A DNA stretch of 64,000 bases, from contig JAOARQ010000013.1 of assembly GCA_025210455.1 (NCBI GenBank), forward strand, positions 186,001 to 250,000, in the 5' to 3' direction. A program made the translations under genes and the position numbers. Under the pieces are notes generated by a model. That model saw only the letters and a list, made by a program, of their open reading frames with translations, had not been told where the DNA came from and made no database searches. This document shows positions 1 to 9,501 of this stretch, piece after piece (position 1 is the stretch's first letter; each line of letters begins with the position of its first letter). This stretch comes from Pelagimonas sp. Lineage in GTDB: Bacteria; Pseudomonadota; Alphaproteobacteria; Rhodobacterales; Rhodobacteraceae.

Positions 1-30
1 AAATCGCCGCCCCGGGAAGGGACGGCGATG
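1..30 (-). terminator. Probable terminator of the UDP-glucose dehydrogenase gene
   Basis: On the minus strand, just after the ugd stop codon, an inverted repeat pairs ATCGCCG with CGGCGAT around a C/G-rich loop. It runs into a short T stretch that is cut off by the window edge. This is the form of a rho-independent terminator, but the full T-tract cannot be seen. Confidence 0.5.
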
Positions 31-73
31 ATAATTTCATTTTTTATTTATACCTGCGACTTCAAAGCCTTGA

Positions 74-1396
74 TCATGGCTTGGGGAAGCCTTCTCGACC
101 AATGCTTTCATAGGCGTCAAAGCCCGCGCGTTTGGCATCGCGATTGGTATAGATATTGCGCAGATCGGCCATGCGGGGCTGGGCCATTTTGCGGGCCAGT
201 TTCTTGAGATCCAGCGCGCGGAATTCGTTCCATTCGGTCAGGATCACCACAAGATCAGCGTTATTGGCGGCTTTGTATGGGTCTTCTTCCCAATGCACGC
301 CGGGCAGCAGCGCTTCGCCTTCGTGGCGGCCTTGCGGGTCACAGGTGCGCACCTTGGCCCCGCCGCCCACCAGCGCGGGTACGATGGTCAGCGCGGGCGC
401 ATCGCGCATGTCGTCGGTATTGGGTTTGAAGGTCACGCCCAGCACGGCGATTGTCTTGCCATTGAACGAGCCATCACACATATCCATCAGCTTATCGATC
501 ATGCGGCGTTTGATCTGTTCATTGACGGTGATCACGGTTTCGGTGATCTGCATTGGCGTGGCATGTTCCTGACCAATGCGGGCCAACGCTTTGGTATCTT
601 TGGGGAAACAGCTGCCACCATAGCCCGGACCTGCATGCAGGAATTTGTTGCCAATGCGACCATCCAGGCCCATGCCCTTGGACACCTGTTTCACATCTGC
701 GCCCACCTTTTCACACAGCGCGGCGATTTCATTGATGAAGGTGATCTTGGTCGCGAGAAAAGCATTGGCGGCGTATTTGATCATCTCCGCAGATTCCAGA
801 TTGGTGGTGATGATCGGAAATTCACGCAGATAGAGTGGGCGATAGATTTCTTCCATCACCTGCGCCGCGCGGTCGTTCTGAACGCCCACAACCACGCGAT
901 CGGGCTTCATGAAATCATCAATCGCCGCCCCTTCACGCAGGAATTCCGGGTTTGAGGCGACATCAAATTCCAGTTCAGGATTGGTTTTGTGGATGGTCTG
1001 TTTGACCTGCCGGTTGGTGCCCACAGGGACGGTGGATTTGGTCACCACCACCACGTAATCTTTGGCGGTTTGCGCGATCTCGGCGGCGGCCGCCATCACA
1101 TAGGTCAGATCCGCATGGCCATCCCCGCGGCGGGTGGGGGTGCCAACGGCGATAAAGACCGCTTCGGCGCCCTCAATCGCCTGTGCAAGATCCATGGTAA
1201 ATGACAGGCGGCCTGCCTCGACGTTTTTGGCCAAAAGCGCATCAAGGCCCGGTTCGTAAATTGGCACCTCTCCGCGTTCGAGCATGTCGATTTTGTTCGG
1301 ATCTTTGTCGACGCAGACAACTTCGTGTCCGAAATCGGAAAAACAAACGCCAGAGACCAGCCCTACGTAGCCGGTTCCAATCATCGCAATTTTCAT
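74..1396 (-). CDS. ugd: UDP-glucose 6-dehydrogenase
   Basis: Oxidises UDP-glucose to UDP-glucuronate with two NAD+, supplying uronic acid units for capsule or exopolysaccharide. The 440-residue protein has the expected length. It opens with a Rossmann motif (GTGYVGL, near residue 7) and carries the family active-site signature GGSCFPKDT with the catalytic cysteine at about residue 263. The C-terminal UDP-binding domain is present. A Wza-like polysaccharide export gene lies about 1.2 kb away on the same strand, which fits a surface polysaccharide role, though a lone oppositely oriented gene separates the two. It is divergent from the dehydrogenase at 1583. Confidence 0.96.
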   Translation of the reverse strand: MKIAMIGTGYVGLVSGVCFSDFGHEVVCVDKDPNKIDMLERGEVPIYEPGLDALLAKNVEAGRLSFTMDLAQAIEGAEAVFIAVGTPTRRGDGHADLTYVMAAAAEIAQTAKDYVVVVTKSTVPVGTNRQVKQTIHKTNPELEFDVASNPEFLREGAAIDDFMKPDRVVVGVQNDRAAQVMEEIYRPLYLREFPIITTNLESAEMIKYAANAFLATKITFINEIAALCEKVGADVKQVSKGMGLDGRIGNKFLHAGPGYGGSCFPKDTKALARIGQEHATPMQITETVITVNEQIKRRMIDKLMDMCDGSFNGKTIAVLGVTFKPNTDDMRDAPALTIVPALVGGGAKVRTCDPQGRHEGEALLPGVHWEEDPYKAANNADLVVILTEWNEFRALDLKKLARKMAQPRMADLRNIYTNRDAKRAGFDAYESIGREGFPKP

Positions 1397-1582
1397 GAGA
1401 GCTGCCTCTTGCTCTGGTATGATTTTGCTTTTTCATGACGTGGAATGCGCTGTTTTGTCAACGAAGCGGGAACAATCTTTGGCAATCTGTTGCATAGTTG
1501 GCGGAAGCCCGCAGGGGAAATGCGCGAAGGTCTTGAGATTTGGGTTTGGTTTCGCTCTGTTGCGGGAAAACAGGGGGATGAG

Positions 1583-2512
1583 ATGGATCAGGCAGGATTT
1601 TCAAAGACAGCGGTTCTGGGGGCGGGGGTGATTGGCGCCAGCTGGACGGCACTGTTTCAGGCGGCGGGCTGCGATGTGGCGGTCTATGATCCTGATCCCG
1701 ATACAGAAGACAAGGTGCGCAGCTATGTGGCGCGGGCCTGGCCATCTTTGGAAGAGCTGGGGTTGGTAAAGGGCCGGCCCGGCGCGCTACGGTTTTGCAC
1801 CAGCGCAGCTGAGGCGGTGGCAGGCGCGCAGTTTGTGCAGGAAAACGTACCCGAACGTGAGGCCATCAAACATGCGCTCTACGCCGAGATTGAGCCCGCG
1901 CTAGAGGCTGGCGCGATTGTCGCAAGTTCGGCGTCGGGGCTGACACTTAGTCAGATGCAGGGCGGCTGGCGTGATCCATCGCGGCTGGTGCTGGGGCATC
2001 CGTTCAATCCACCACATCTGATTCCTCTGGTCGAGGTCATGGGGAATGCAAAGACCGCTGACGGTGTGGTTGAGGCGGCAGAGGGCTTTTACACTGCCAT
2101 CGGCAAAACCACGATCCGGGTGAACAAAGAGGTGCCGGGGCATGTGGCCAACCGCTTGCAGGCGGCGATCTGGCGCGAGGCGATCCATTTGGTGCTGGAA
2201 GGGGTCGCCAGCGTCGAAGATGTGGATAAGGCGGTGGCCTATGGGCCGGGCGTGCGCTGGGCGGCGATGGGGCCGACCACACTATTTGGTTTAGGGGCGA
2301 ATGGCGGGCTTGAGGCCTTTCTGGCACATTTCGCCGAGGTGTTTAACGGCTGGTGGGATGATCTGGGGCAACCAAAGATGGATGCGCAGACCATTCAGGC
2401 GCTGGTCGCTGGGCTGGAGGCCGCCCTAGAGGGGACCACGCAGGAAGAGCAAAGCGCCAGGCGGGATGCTTTGTTATTGCAGATTTTGAAGGCCAAGCAG
2501 TCAGGAGGGTAA
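1583..2512 (+). CDS. 3-hydroxyacyl-CoA dehydrogenase family protein (possibly L-carnitine dehydrogenase-like)
   Basis: NAD-dependent dehydrogenase of the 3-hydroxyacyl-CoA dehydrogenase fold, 309 residues. A GAGVIG nucleotide-binding motif lies near residues 13-18, followed by the family signature GHPFNPPH in the middle and a helical C-terminal domain. The reading frame is open further upstream, but the ATG at 1583 is preferred because it is preceded by a GGGGG ribosome-binding stretch and puts the Rossmann motif at the normal distance from the N-terminus. Single-domain members oxidise L-3-hydroxyacyl-CoA, L-carnitine or L-gulonate. The sequence alone does not decide which, and no neighbouring gene helps. 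Confidence 0.85.
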   Translation: MDQAGFSKTAVLGAGVIGASWTALFQAAGCDVAVYDPDPDTEDKVRSYVARAWPSLEELGLVKGRPGALRFCTSAAEAVAGAQFVQENVPEREAIKHALYAEIEPALEAGAIVASSASGLTLSQMQGGWRDPSRLVLGHPFNPPHLIPLVEVMGNAKTADGVVEAAEGFYTAIGKTTIRVNKEVPGHVANRLQAAIWREAIHLVLEGVASVEDVDKAVAYGPGVRWAAMGPTTLFGLGANGGLEAFLAHFAEVFNGWWDDLGQPKMDAQTIQALVAGLEAALEGTTQEEQSARRDALLLQILKAKQSGG

Positions 2513-2605
2513 CCCGCCATTGCGTTGGTGTCCTCCTTCGGAGCGACACCAATGGATCCGACTGCTCGTCCTTTGAAGGATATCCTTCATATGTCCTGCC
2601 ACAAC

Positions 2606-2636
2606 TAAAAAGGCCGCAGCGCATTGCGCCACGGCC
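2606..2636 (-). terminator. Rho-independent terminator after the Wza-like gene
   Basis: On the minus strand GGCCGTGGCGC and GCGCTGCGGCC form a hairpin followed directly by five T residues, about 25 bases after the stop codon of the export gene. Confidence 0.8.
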
Positions 2637-2658
2637 TCTTCGAAATTTTGGTATCAGC

Positions 2659-4014
2659 TTACTTCCGTACCGCGTTTCCGGTTGCAGTGATCAGCGACGG
2701 GAAGATCTGTTGCAGCGCGCGGTTCCACTTGGTGATCGGCTGCTCTTCGATGAAGACGATATCATTTGGACGCATTTCAAAGCGTGTGGTCATGATCAGA
2801 TCCGCAGCATTTGACGCGTTCAGGTGATAGGCATTCGCACTATAGGCCCCTTCATTCGCGCGGATCACATAGATCTGCTTTGGATTGCCTGTTGTGTTGT
2901 CAAACCCCTTTTCGCCGTACAGCACATCCGCCAGCGACGCCATGTGATCAAAGGGCAGGGCAACGCGGCCCTGGGATTTCACTTCACCGGTCAGATAAAC
3001 ATAATCGCGCTTCACCGCGCCCAGCTTTTCACGCGACAGGAAGTTCTCGCGGCGTTCCGACAGGGCTGCACGGCGCATTGCCATCTCGACTTGTACAGAT
3101 TGCAAGGCCTTCGAGCGCGAGTCGCTGCGCAGGGCAATCACATCCAGCTGAGACTTGTAGTAGGACAGCGCGCGATCCAGATCATAGGTGGTATCAACGA
3201 AAATCGCATCGCCATTCAGCAGCACTTTGTTCTGCCAGCTCTGGTTCTTGCGGAATTTCGAAAGCGGCATCTGGTACAGCGTGTCAGCGCGGAAAATGCG
3301 AATGGTGGCAAAATCTTCGTCTTTGACGCTCAGACCGCCAGCCGCGGTCAGCGCTTCACCCAGAGTGATCTTGCTCGGTGTTACCGGCACCAGCTTGGGA
3401 TCGCGAACCGCACCACCAACAGAGATCCGCTGCGAGTTGAACTCGGCCACCTCAAGGCTGAATGTCGGGTCCAGCTGATTGGTGACCAGCGCCTGGAACA
3501 GAGTCTCTTCTGCGCTTTGCAGGGTCAGCCCTTCGACGGGAACGGACCCAATTTGCGGGATGGCAATGGTGCCATCGTCGCGCACGGTATAGCCCTGACG
3601 CTTGCTTTGCGCCGCCAGCAGACCGGTCAGCTGTTCAACAGTGCCGGTATTCCCAGAGGTGGCCAGAAGCAGTACATCGCCCACGCCGATCACGTAATCA
3701 GGGGCGGTTACATCAGGCAGCGGCCGTTCTTCCAGTGTCTCCGGGCGCTCGGTCGGCAGGAAAGGCTGTGCGGGCAGTGCGCCAACGCCCGCCACACCCG
3801 TTCCACCGCCTGCAGCGGCAAAGAACTCGGCCGGCAAAGCGCGGGGGGTGTATGGATTGGAATTGGCCTGCGCGATTGTGGCAGGGGTCAGATCAACAAC
3901 ATGAACCTTAGAGCCGTCTTCCCGCCCTTTGACCGACGAACTGTGATAGGTTACGCCGCACCCTGTCAGGCCAACAAGTAAACAGGCTGTAGCGACATTT
4001 CGTAAAGAAATCAA
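2659..4014 (-). CDS. Polysaccharide export lipoprotein, Wza/KpsD-like outer-membrane channel
   Basis: Outer-membrane polysaccharide export protein that would form the exit channel for capsule or exopolysaccharide. The N-terminus is a lipoprotein signal peptide with the lipobox LTGC (acylated Cys about residue 19). A poly-export domain follows from roughly residue 105 (YVIGVGDVLLL), then SLBB-type ligand-binding repeats (VGGAVRDPKLVPVTPSK; YLTGEVKSQGRVAL). At 451 residues it is somewhat longer than E. coli Wza. A GAGGTGAG ribosome-binding site precedes the ATG. No Wzc or Wzz partner lies in this window, so this may be an isolated export gene acting with ugd. Confidence 0.9.
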   Translation of the reverse strand: MISLRNVATACLLVGLTGCGVTYHSSSVKGREDGSKVHVVDLTPATIAQANSNPYTPRALPAEFFAAAGGGTGVAGVGALPAQPFLPTERPETLEERPLPDVTAPDYVIGVGDVLLLATSGNTGTVEQLTGLLAAQSKRQGYTVRDDGTIAIPQIGSVPVEGLTLQSAEETLFQALVTNQLDPTFSLEVAEFNSQRISVGGAVRDPKLVPVTPSKITLGEALTAAGGLSVKDEDFATIRIFRADTLYQMPLSKFRKNQSWQNKVLLNGDAIFVDTTYDLDRALSYYKSQLDVIALRSDSRSKALQSVQVEMAMRRAALSERRENFLSREKLGAVKRDYVYLTGEVKSQGRVALPFDHMASLADVLYGEKGFDNTTGNPKQIYVIRANEGAYSANAYHLNASNAADLIMTTRFEMRPNDIVFIEEQPITKWNRALQQIFPSLITATGNAVRK

Positions 4015-4566
4015 AACTCACCTCATCGGGTTTTATTGGGTAATTTGGGAACACAAACACCGGTTATTTTGTGCTCAGCCCCAGTACGAAATACACGAGC
4101 ATGAGCTTTGCAGCAGAAGTAGCAACAAACCGCCGTTTCAGCGAGGATTGCTTGCGACAGATAAAAAATGCGCATGACCACTATTGCGCCCTCGCAACAC
4201 AGGACGGAACGGGTGGTCGCTCCCAGAGAAATCAAACGCGGCTATACATACAACTTCTAGAACTGCACACCACATATTGAGTTTGCCTTGATGGCTCAAG
4301 CCTATATTCGCGGAGACATGCGAAATCCTTGCCCAAGCAGGGCAACCGGTAAGGGTTGAGTCTCAAAGCCGAGAAAATCGTATGGCGTGTTGTCGCGGCG
4401 AACTCTCGCCAGAAAACAAGCGACAGCTGCAGTCAAGTCGTGAAATACATATCACAAGTGCTTGACAATTGGTCGGGAACCCTGTGACTTGACGCAAAAA
4501 AGCGTCAGGTCAGATTTAGGTGATTTTCCCCGACCGGCGCATGGCATTTTAACACAGGGGGCTTTT
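4015..4566. other. Intergenic region between divergent genes
   Basis: About 550 bases without a convincing gene. The composition is more A/T-rich than the neighbours and should hold the promoters of the export gene (minus) and the GntR gene (plus). A TTGACA box at 4462-4467 is the best -35 candidate for the regulator, but its -10 partner (TGACTT at 17 bp) is weak. Short open frames on both strands have no ribosome-binding site or recognisable composition. Confidence 0.5.
4485..4512. promoter_or_regulatory. Dyad-symmetric site upstream of the GntR gene
   Basis: TGAC-T-TGACGC, then six A, then GCGTCA-G-GTCA: two 11-base arms with one central mismatch, ending about 55 bases before the regulator's ATG. 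It could be an operator, since GntR regulators often control themselves, or an RNA hairpin in the leader. The sequence does not distinguish these. Confidence 0.45.
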
Positions 4567-5274
4567 ATGACGGACCAACCGATCAGCAAAAAAGAATTCT
4601 GTCTGGAGAACCTGAAAGCAAACATTCTGACGATGAAGCTTGCCCCAGGGGTCGAGCTGGATGAACAGGGTGTTGCTCAGGAGTATGGGTTGTCGCGCAC
4701 ACCAATGCGCGAGATTTATCAGGTTTTGAATGGTGAAGGGTTTGTGACGCTTCAGCAGAACCGGGGCGCGCGTGTGGCGTCGCTGGATGTTTCAACCGCG
4801 CGCTATCTGTTCCAGACAGCGCCCACCGTTCTTGCGAATACCGCGCGATTGGCCTGCGATCATCGTACAGATGACCAGCTCGCTCTGGCGCAGTCGCTTG
4901 TCGACGCGATTGAAGCGGCGCAAGAGGATGGCGATGCCGGGCAGACCGCTTTGCTGGATTACCAACTGCATATGCTGATTGGCCAGATGGCCGGGAACAG
5001 CTATCTCATGCCTGCGTTACAGCGGGTGCTGATTGATCAGACCCGCATGTCGCTGGATTTCTATGATCCTGAAAAGAAAAAGGAAAAAAAGCAGGTTCGT
5101 AAGGCTGCGCTGCAACATGAAACCATTTTGGCCGCAATCCGTGATTGCAATCCGGAACGGGCTGCCAATCATTCGATTCAGCACTGGGATTTGTTGCAGA
5201 CCCGTATGGACGAGTTCCTAAAGCCCGCGCCTCTGCCTTTGGATGCTACCGCACCTGCAGCGCAATCGGTTTAA
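4567..5274 (+). CDS. GntR-family transcriptional regulator, FCD (FadR-like) subfamily
   Basis: DNA-binding repressor or activator of 235 residues. The N-terminal winged helix-turn-helix is recognisable (GVAQEYGLSRTPMREIYQVL, then the wing LQQNRGARVASLD). The C-terminal all-helical FCD-type ligand domain follows, with conserved His near LDYQLHMLI and in the LQHETILAAI and ANHSIQHW segments. The ATG at 4567 is chosen over an in-frame TTG at 4462 because the TTG coincides with a likely -35 box. Its stop codon overlaps that of convergent cueR in a TTAA. The effector and targets cannot be read from sequence. Confidence 0.88.
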   Translation: MTDQPISKKEFCLENLKANILTMKLAPGVELDEQGVAQEYGLSRTPMREIYQVLNGEGFVTLQQNRGARVASLDVSTARYLFQTAPTVLANTARLACDHRTDDQLALAQSLVDAIEAAQEDGDAGQTALLDYQLHMLIGQMAGNSYLMPALQRVLIDQTRMSLDFYDPEKKKEKKQVRKAALQHETILAAIRDCNPERAANHSIQHWDLLQTRMDEFLKPAPLPLDATAPAAQSV

Positions 5275-5660
5275 TCCCCCTGCGCCAGATCCCTTAGAAT
5301 GGGGCAATCCGGTCGGTCATCACCGGCACAGGAAGACACCAGGTCTGCCAATGTGTCACGCATGGCCTGCATCTGGGCAATTTTCTGATCGATCTGGTCC
5401 AGATGTCCTTTGGCGATCTGCTTCACATCCGCGCTTGCCCGCGAGCTGTCTTCGTAGAGCGCCATCAGGGTGCGGCAATCCTCAATGGAAAACCCCAGCG
5501 CCCGTGCCCGCGCCAGAAAGGCCAGTTTGTGCACGTCGACATCGGAAAAATCGCGATAGCCATTGGCGCCGCGCGCAGGCGCGATCAGCCCGATGTCTTC
5601 GTAATACCGAATGGTCTTGGCGGGCAGCCCCGCCTTTTTGGCAACCTCGCTGATATTCAT
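5271..5660 (-). CDS. cueR: Cu(I)-responsive MerR-family regulator CueR
   Basis: Copper sensor of 129 residues that activates copA by untwisting its promoter. The N-terminal MerR helix-turn-helix starts at residue 1 (MNISEVAKKAGLPAKTIRYY), followed by the dimerisation helix. The C-terminal metal loop CAGDDRPDC has the C-x7-C spacing characteristic of CueR. The gene overlaps the copA stop by four bases (ATGA), so it is translated from the copA message. A matching CueR operator lies in front of copA, implying autoregulation through the shared transcript. Confidence 0.93.
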   Translation of the reverse strand: MNISEVAKKAGLPAKTIRYYEDIGLIAPARGANGYRDFSDVDVHKLAFLARARALGFSIEDCRTLMALYEDSSRASADVKQIAKGHLDQIDQKIAQMQAMRDTLADLVSSCAGDDRPDCPILRDLAQGD

Positions 5661-8074
5661 GCGGTGCCTCCGTCAAACCGGCGCAGCCGCAAAGCGTTGC
5701 TTAATACAAAGACCGAAGACAGCGCCATTGCCCCCGCCGCCAGCATCGGCGACAACAGCATCCCCGTCAGCGGATAGATCACCCCCGCAGCCACCGGGAT
5801 CAGCGCCACGTTATAGCCAAAGGCCCAGAACAGATTCTGCCGGATATTGCGCATCACCGACTGGCTTAGCCGCAAAGCTGTCTCAACGCCCTGCACCTTG
5901 CCCGACGACAGGATTACATCCCCCGCTTCAATTGCCACATCGGTGCCCGTGCCCATGGCGATACCGATATCCGCCTGCGCCAGCGCCGGGGCATCATTGA
6001 TACCGTCACCCACAAAAGCCACTGGCCCCAGCCGAGCTTGCAGATCTTTCACCACATCCAGCTTGCCTTCGGGCAGCACCTCTGCCTCAACAATATCTAT
6101 CCCCAGATCCCGGGCGAAATGCTGTGCAGTGGCTCGCAGATCCCCGGTGATCATGGCCACCTTCAAACCCTTTGCCTGCAATGCCTGAACGGTCTCTTTT
6201 GCACCCGGCTTGATCTCATCCGCGATGGCCAGCGCCGCTGCGATCTGCCCGTCAATGGCCACCAGAACCGGCGTTTGCCCCTTGCTGGCCATGGCCGTGA
6301 CCCGCTGCTCCAGCGTGCCCAAAGCAATCGCTTCGCGTGCCATCAGCCGGGCAGCCCCCACCAGCACCTGCCGCCCGTCAATCATGGCAGACAGACCAAA
6401 TCCGGCAATGTCCTGCACATGCTCTGCCTCAGGCGCGTCAGGGCTGCTGGATGCAATTGCCTGCGCGATAGGATGCGCTGATCCCTTTTCCGCGCTTGCC
6501 GCCAATCGCAAGACCTCATCGCGGTCAAACCCATCGGCCAAAGATGCGTCAACCAGCGACGGTGCGCCCTTTGTCAATGTGCCCGTTTTGTCAAACGCCA
6601 CCACGCGGATGTCTTCCAATCGTTGCAGCGCATCCCCTTTGCGAAACAACACCCCCAGTTCGGCACCCCGCCCAGTACCCACCATGATCGACACCGGCGT
6701 CGCCAGCCCCATGGCACAGGGGCAGGCGATGATCAGCACCGAAACCGACGCCACAAGGGCAAAGGTCAGCCCCGGCCCAAATGCCAGCCAGACCAGCAGT
6801 GTCAGCGCCGCCAGCCCCATCACCGCAGGCACAAACCAGCGCACCACCTGATCCGCCAGCGCCTGAATCGGCAGTTTTGCCCCCTGCGCCTGTTCCACCA
6901 GCGCAATGATCCGCGCCAGCATGGTGTTGGCCCCAACAGCCTGCGCCCGCATCACCAGCGCCCCCTGACCATTCACCGTGCCCGCGATCAGCCCATCACC
7001 TGGGGATTTCTCAGCAGGAACAGGTTCCCCGGTGATCATGCTTTCATCCACAAAGGAATGGCCCTTGATCACCTCGCCATCCACGGCAATCCGATCACCT
7101 GCCCGCAGATGCAGCAGATCGCCCTTTTTGATGTCGCTCACTGGCAGATCAACCACCTGCCCATCGCGCTCCACCTGTGCCGTTTCAGGACGCAGGGCCA
7201 TCAACCGCCGGATTGCAGCGCCTGTGCGCCCTTTGGCCCGCGCCTCCAGAAATCGCCCCATCAGGATCAGCGTCACAATCACCGCTGCGGCCTCGAAATA
7301 CACCTCGCGCGCAGTGTCGGGCAGCAGGCGCGGCAGGAACAGCGCCACCGAAGAATACCCCCAGGCGGCCAATGTCCCCAGCGCCACCAGAGAATTCATG
7401 TCAGGCGCGCCTTTGAACAGCAGTGGCAGACCAATACGATAAAACCGCCGTCCCGGGCCAATCAGCACAGCCGTGGTCAGCAAAAACTGCACCAGCCACC
7501 AGCCGCTATGCCCCAATGTGCCCATCAACCAATGATGCAATGGCGGATAAAGATGCCCCCCCATGACGCCAAGAAACACAGGCAGTGTCAGCGCCCCAGC
7601 GATGATAAGATCCCGTTTCAACAGCGCAATCTCGCGCGCCTGCCGCGCTTCGCCATCCTCATCCTTGGCAAGGGCCTGGGCCGGATAGCCCGCTTTGGTT
7701 ACGGCCTCTGCCAGATCCTGCGCCAAGACCACGCCGCTGACAGCCGTGACCTCGGCGGTATTGGTGGTCAGGTTCACATGTGCCGCCGTGACCCCTTCGA
7801 AATCTGACAGAGCAGCCTCAACCCGCGCGGCACATGACGCACAGCTCATACCCTCAATCGCGAGGGAAATACGCGCCTCGGCGGCAGGATATCCCGCAGT
7901 CTTCAGCGCCTCACGCAACACCTGCAAAGGGCGCGTGGTTTCTACCACAGCCATTTTGCTCGCCAGATTGACCGAGGCTGCGGTGACACCTTCAACCCCC
8001 GAAAGCGCGCGCTCGGCACGGCCGGCACAACCGCCACAATTCAGATTGCTGACTTCAAAACGATAGGTATGCAT
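5657..8074 (-). CDS. copA: Cu(+)-exporting P1B-type ATPase
   Basis: Inner-membrane pump that exports cytosolic Cu(I), 805 residues. Two heavy-metal-associated domains are present, with CGGC at residues 13-16 and CASC at about 78-81. The transmembrane CPC motif (ACPCAMGLATP) lies near residue 451, the phosphorylation site DKTGT near 493, the nucleotide-domain HP motif in SAHPIAQAI, and GDGINDAPAL at the hinge. The first site lacks the usual Met before the first Cys (LNCGGC). First gene of a two-gene copA-cueR operon behind a 19-bp-spaced MerR-type promoter. Confidence 0.96.
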   Translation of the reverse strand: MHTYRFEVSNLNCGGCAGRAERALSGVEGVTAASVNLASKMAVVETTRPLQVLREALKTAGYPAAEARISLAIEGMSCASCAARVEAALSDFEGVTAAHVNLTTNTAEVTAVSGVVLAQDLAEAVTKAGYPAQALAKDEDGEARQAREIALLKRDLIIAGALTLPVFLGVMGGHLYPPLHHWLMGTLGHSGWWLVQFLLTTAVLIGPGRRFYRIGLPLLFKGAPDMNSLVALGTLAAWGYSSVALFLPRLLPDTAREVYFEAAAVIVTLILMGRFLEARAKGRTGAAIRRLMALRPETAQVERDGQVVDLPVSDIKKGDLLHLRAGDRIAVDGEVIKGHSFVDESMITGEPVPAEKSPGDGLIAGTVNGQGALVMRAQAVGANTMLARIIALVEQAQGAKLPIQALADQVVRWFVPAVMGLAALTLLVWLAFGPGLTFALVASVSVLIIACPCAMGLATPVSIMVGTGRGAELGVLFRKGDALQRLEDIRVVAFDKTGTLTKGAPSLVDASLADGFDRDEVLRLAASAEKGSAHPIAQAIASSSPDAPEAEHVQDIAGFGLSAMIDGRQVLVGAARLMAREAIALGTLEQRVTAMASKGQTPVLVAIDGQIAAALAIADEIKPGAKETVQALQAKGLKVAMITGDLRATAQHFARDLGIDIVEAEVLPEGKLDVVKDLQARLGPVAFVGDGINDAPALAQADIGIAMGTGTDVAIEAGDVILSSGKVQGVETALRLSQSVMRNIRQNLFWAFGYNVALIPVAAGVIYPLTGMLLSPMLAAGAMALSSVFVLSNALRLRRFDGGTA

Positions 8075-8099
8075 GGCCCGACTTTCATAATTCGGTGCC

Positions 8100-8130
8100 T
8101 ACATAAGGGTTCCTGCAACTGGAAGGTCAA
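8100..8130 (-). promoter_or_regulatory. CueR-type promoter and operator of copA-cueR
   Basis: Minus strand: -35 box TTGACC (8125-8130) and -10 box TATGTA (8100-8105), separated by exactly 19 bases. That over-long spacing is the hallmark of MerR-family promoters. Within the spacer region ACCTTCC-N7-GGAACCC matches the canonical CueR palindrome ACCTTCC-N7-GGAAGGT in the left half and most of the right. Confidence 0.8.
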
Positions 8131-8172
8131 GGGCCAAAGCGATGACGCGCGCAGCGCGGAAAAGCGCTCCTC

Positions 8173-8188
8173 AAGCCCGCGCGGGCTT
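8173..8188 (-). terminator. Possible terminator hairpin after rlmN
   Basis: A perfect 16-base palindrome (AAGCCCGC/GCGGGCTT) lies seven bases beyond the rlmN stop. There is no clean T-run, so it may be a transcript-end stabiliser instead. Confidence 0.35.
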
Positions 8189-8194
8189 TCCTCG

Positions 8195-9376
8195 CTATAG
8201 CCCCGCCTCTGCCGCGATCTCTTTACGCGATTTGCGTGCCCGTTCCGTGGCAGATTTCAACTGACCACAAGCGGCCATGATGTCATCCCCACGCGTCTTG
8301 CGAATCGGCGACGCATAGCCCGCCTGATAGATGATATTGGCAAAGGCGCGAATCCGGTTGTTCGACGACCGCTTATAAGGGGATCCGGGCCATTCATTGA
8401 ACGGGATCAGGTTGATCTTGGCCGGGATATTATGCCGTTTGATGTGATCAATCAGGCGATGCGCATCTTCATCACTGTCATTCACCCCCGCCAGCATCAC
8501 ATATTCAAAGGTGATCCGCTCCGAGTTCGACAGGTTGGGATAGCTCGCCAGTGCCTCTAACAGCTGTTCGATATTCCAGCGTTTGTTGATCGGCACCAGC
8601 ACATCGCGGGTTTCATCGGTGGTGGCATGGAAAGAAATCGCCAGCAGGCAGCCGATTTCTTCGGCCGTGCGCGCAATCCCCGGCACCACACCGGATGTCG
8701 ACAGGGTGATGCGCCGCCGCGACAGGGAAATCCCTTCCGGGTCCATGGCGATCTTCATCGCATCGCGCACGTTTTCAAAATTATACAGCGGCTCGCCCAT
8801 GCCCATAAGTACGATATTCGACAAAAGCCGCGTTTCATCCTTTGGTGCACCGGGCACAGGCCATTCGCCCAGATCGTCGCGCGCCATCATGATCTGGCCG
8901 ACAATCTCAGAGGCCGTCAGATTGCGCACCAGCTTTTGCGTGCCCGTATGGCAGAACGAACAGGTCAGCGTGCAGCCCACCTGAGAAGAAATGCACAGCG
9001 TGCCACGATCATCTTCGGGGATATAAACCACCTCGACCTCATGGCCGCCCGCGATCTTGACCAGATACTTGCGCGTGCCATCTTCTGACACCAGCTTTTG
9101 CACCACTTTGGGCAGTTCGATGACAAAGTTCCGCTCCAGCATGGCACGATAGTCTTTGGCCAGATTGGTCATGTCAGCGAAATCGCGCACGCCCCAGTGA
9201 TAGATCCACTGCCAAATCTGATTCACCCGCATCTTGGCCTGCTTTTCCTTGGTGCCAGCCGCCAGCAGGGCCTCTTTGAGACCCGCGCGGGTCAGCCCCA
9301 CAAGGTTTTGCTTTCCCTCCGGCAGCTTGCGGGGGATGGTCAATACGTCCTGAGTGATCGGGCTTTGGGGTTCCAT
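8195..9376 (-). CDS. rlmN: Dual-specificity 23S rRNA/tRNA adenine-C2 methyltransferase RlmN
   Basis: Radical-SAM enzyme methylating C2 of A2503 in 23S rRNA and of A37 in some tRNAs. The 393-residue protein contains the iron-sulphur motif CTLTCSFC (CX3CX2C) at about residues 134-141. The SAM-binding GMGEPLYN segment follows, and the resolving cysteine is near the C-terminus (MAACGQL). Monocistronic by appearance, with rlmN and copA on the same strand and about 120 bases apart. Confidence 0.96.
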   Translation of the reverse strand: MEPQSPITQDVLTIPRKLPEGKQNLVGLTRAGLKEALLAAGTKEKQAKMRVNQIWQWIYHWGVRDFADMTNLAKDYRAMLERNFVIELPKVVQKLVSEDGTRKYLVKIAGGHEVEVVYIPEDDRGTLCISSQVGCTLTCSFCHTGTQKLVRNLTASEIVGQIMMARDDLGEWPVPGAPKDETRLLSNIVLMGMGEPLYNFENVRDAMKIAMDPEGISLSRRRITLSTSGVVPGIARTAEEIGCLLAISFHATTDETRDVLVPINKRWNIEQLLEALASYPNLSNSERITFEYVMLAGVNDSDEDAHRLIDHIKRHNIPAKINLIPFNEWPGSPYKRSSNNRIRAFANIIYQAGYASPIRKTRGDDIMAACGQLKSATERARKSRKEIAAEAGL

Positions 9377-9501
9377 GGCGCGCCTCCGGTTTCCAAGCCG
9401 CCGCTATAGCCTACTTGAACCCGCCTGTCACGCGGCCTGAACCGGAACCCTTAACAGGATCCGGGGCAGGGCATATCACATCGGTGTGATTGTGGCGCAG
9501 A

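Noticed and set aside
4023-4280. Short frames of about 70 codons on both strands before the GntR gene
   Set aside because: Unusual Cys-rich composition, no ribosome-binding sites, and they lie in the divergent promoter region.
9475-9490. ATCACA-TCGG-TGTGAT dyad between rlmN and the IalB-like gene
   Set aside because: It resembles a CRP-type half-site pair, but it lies after the end of one gene and over 100 bases upstream of the rlmN start with no supporting promoter, so no claim is made.
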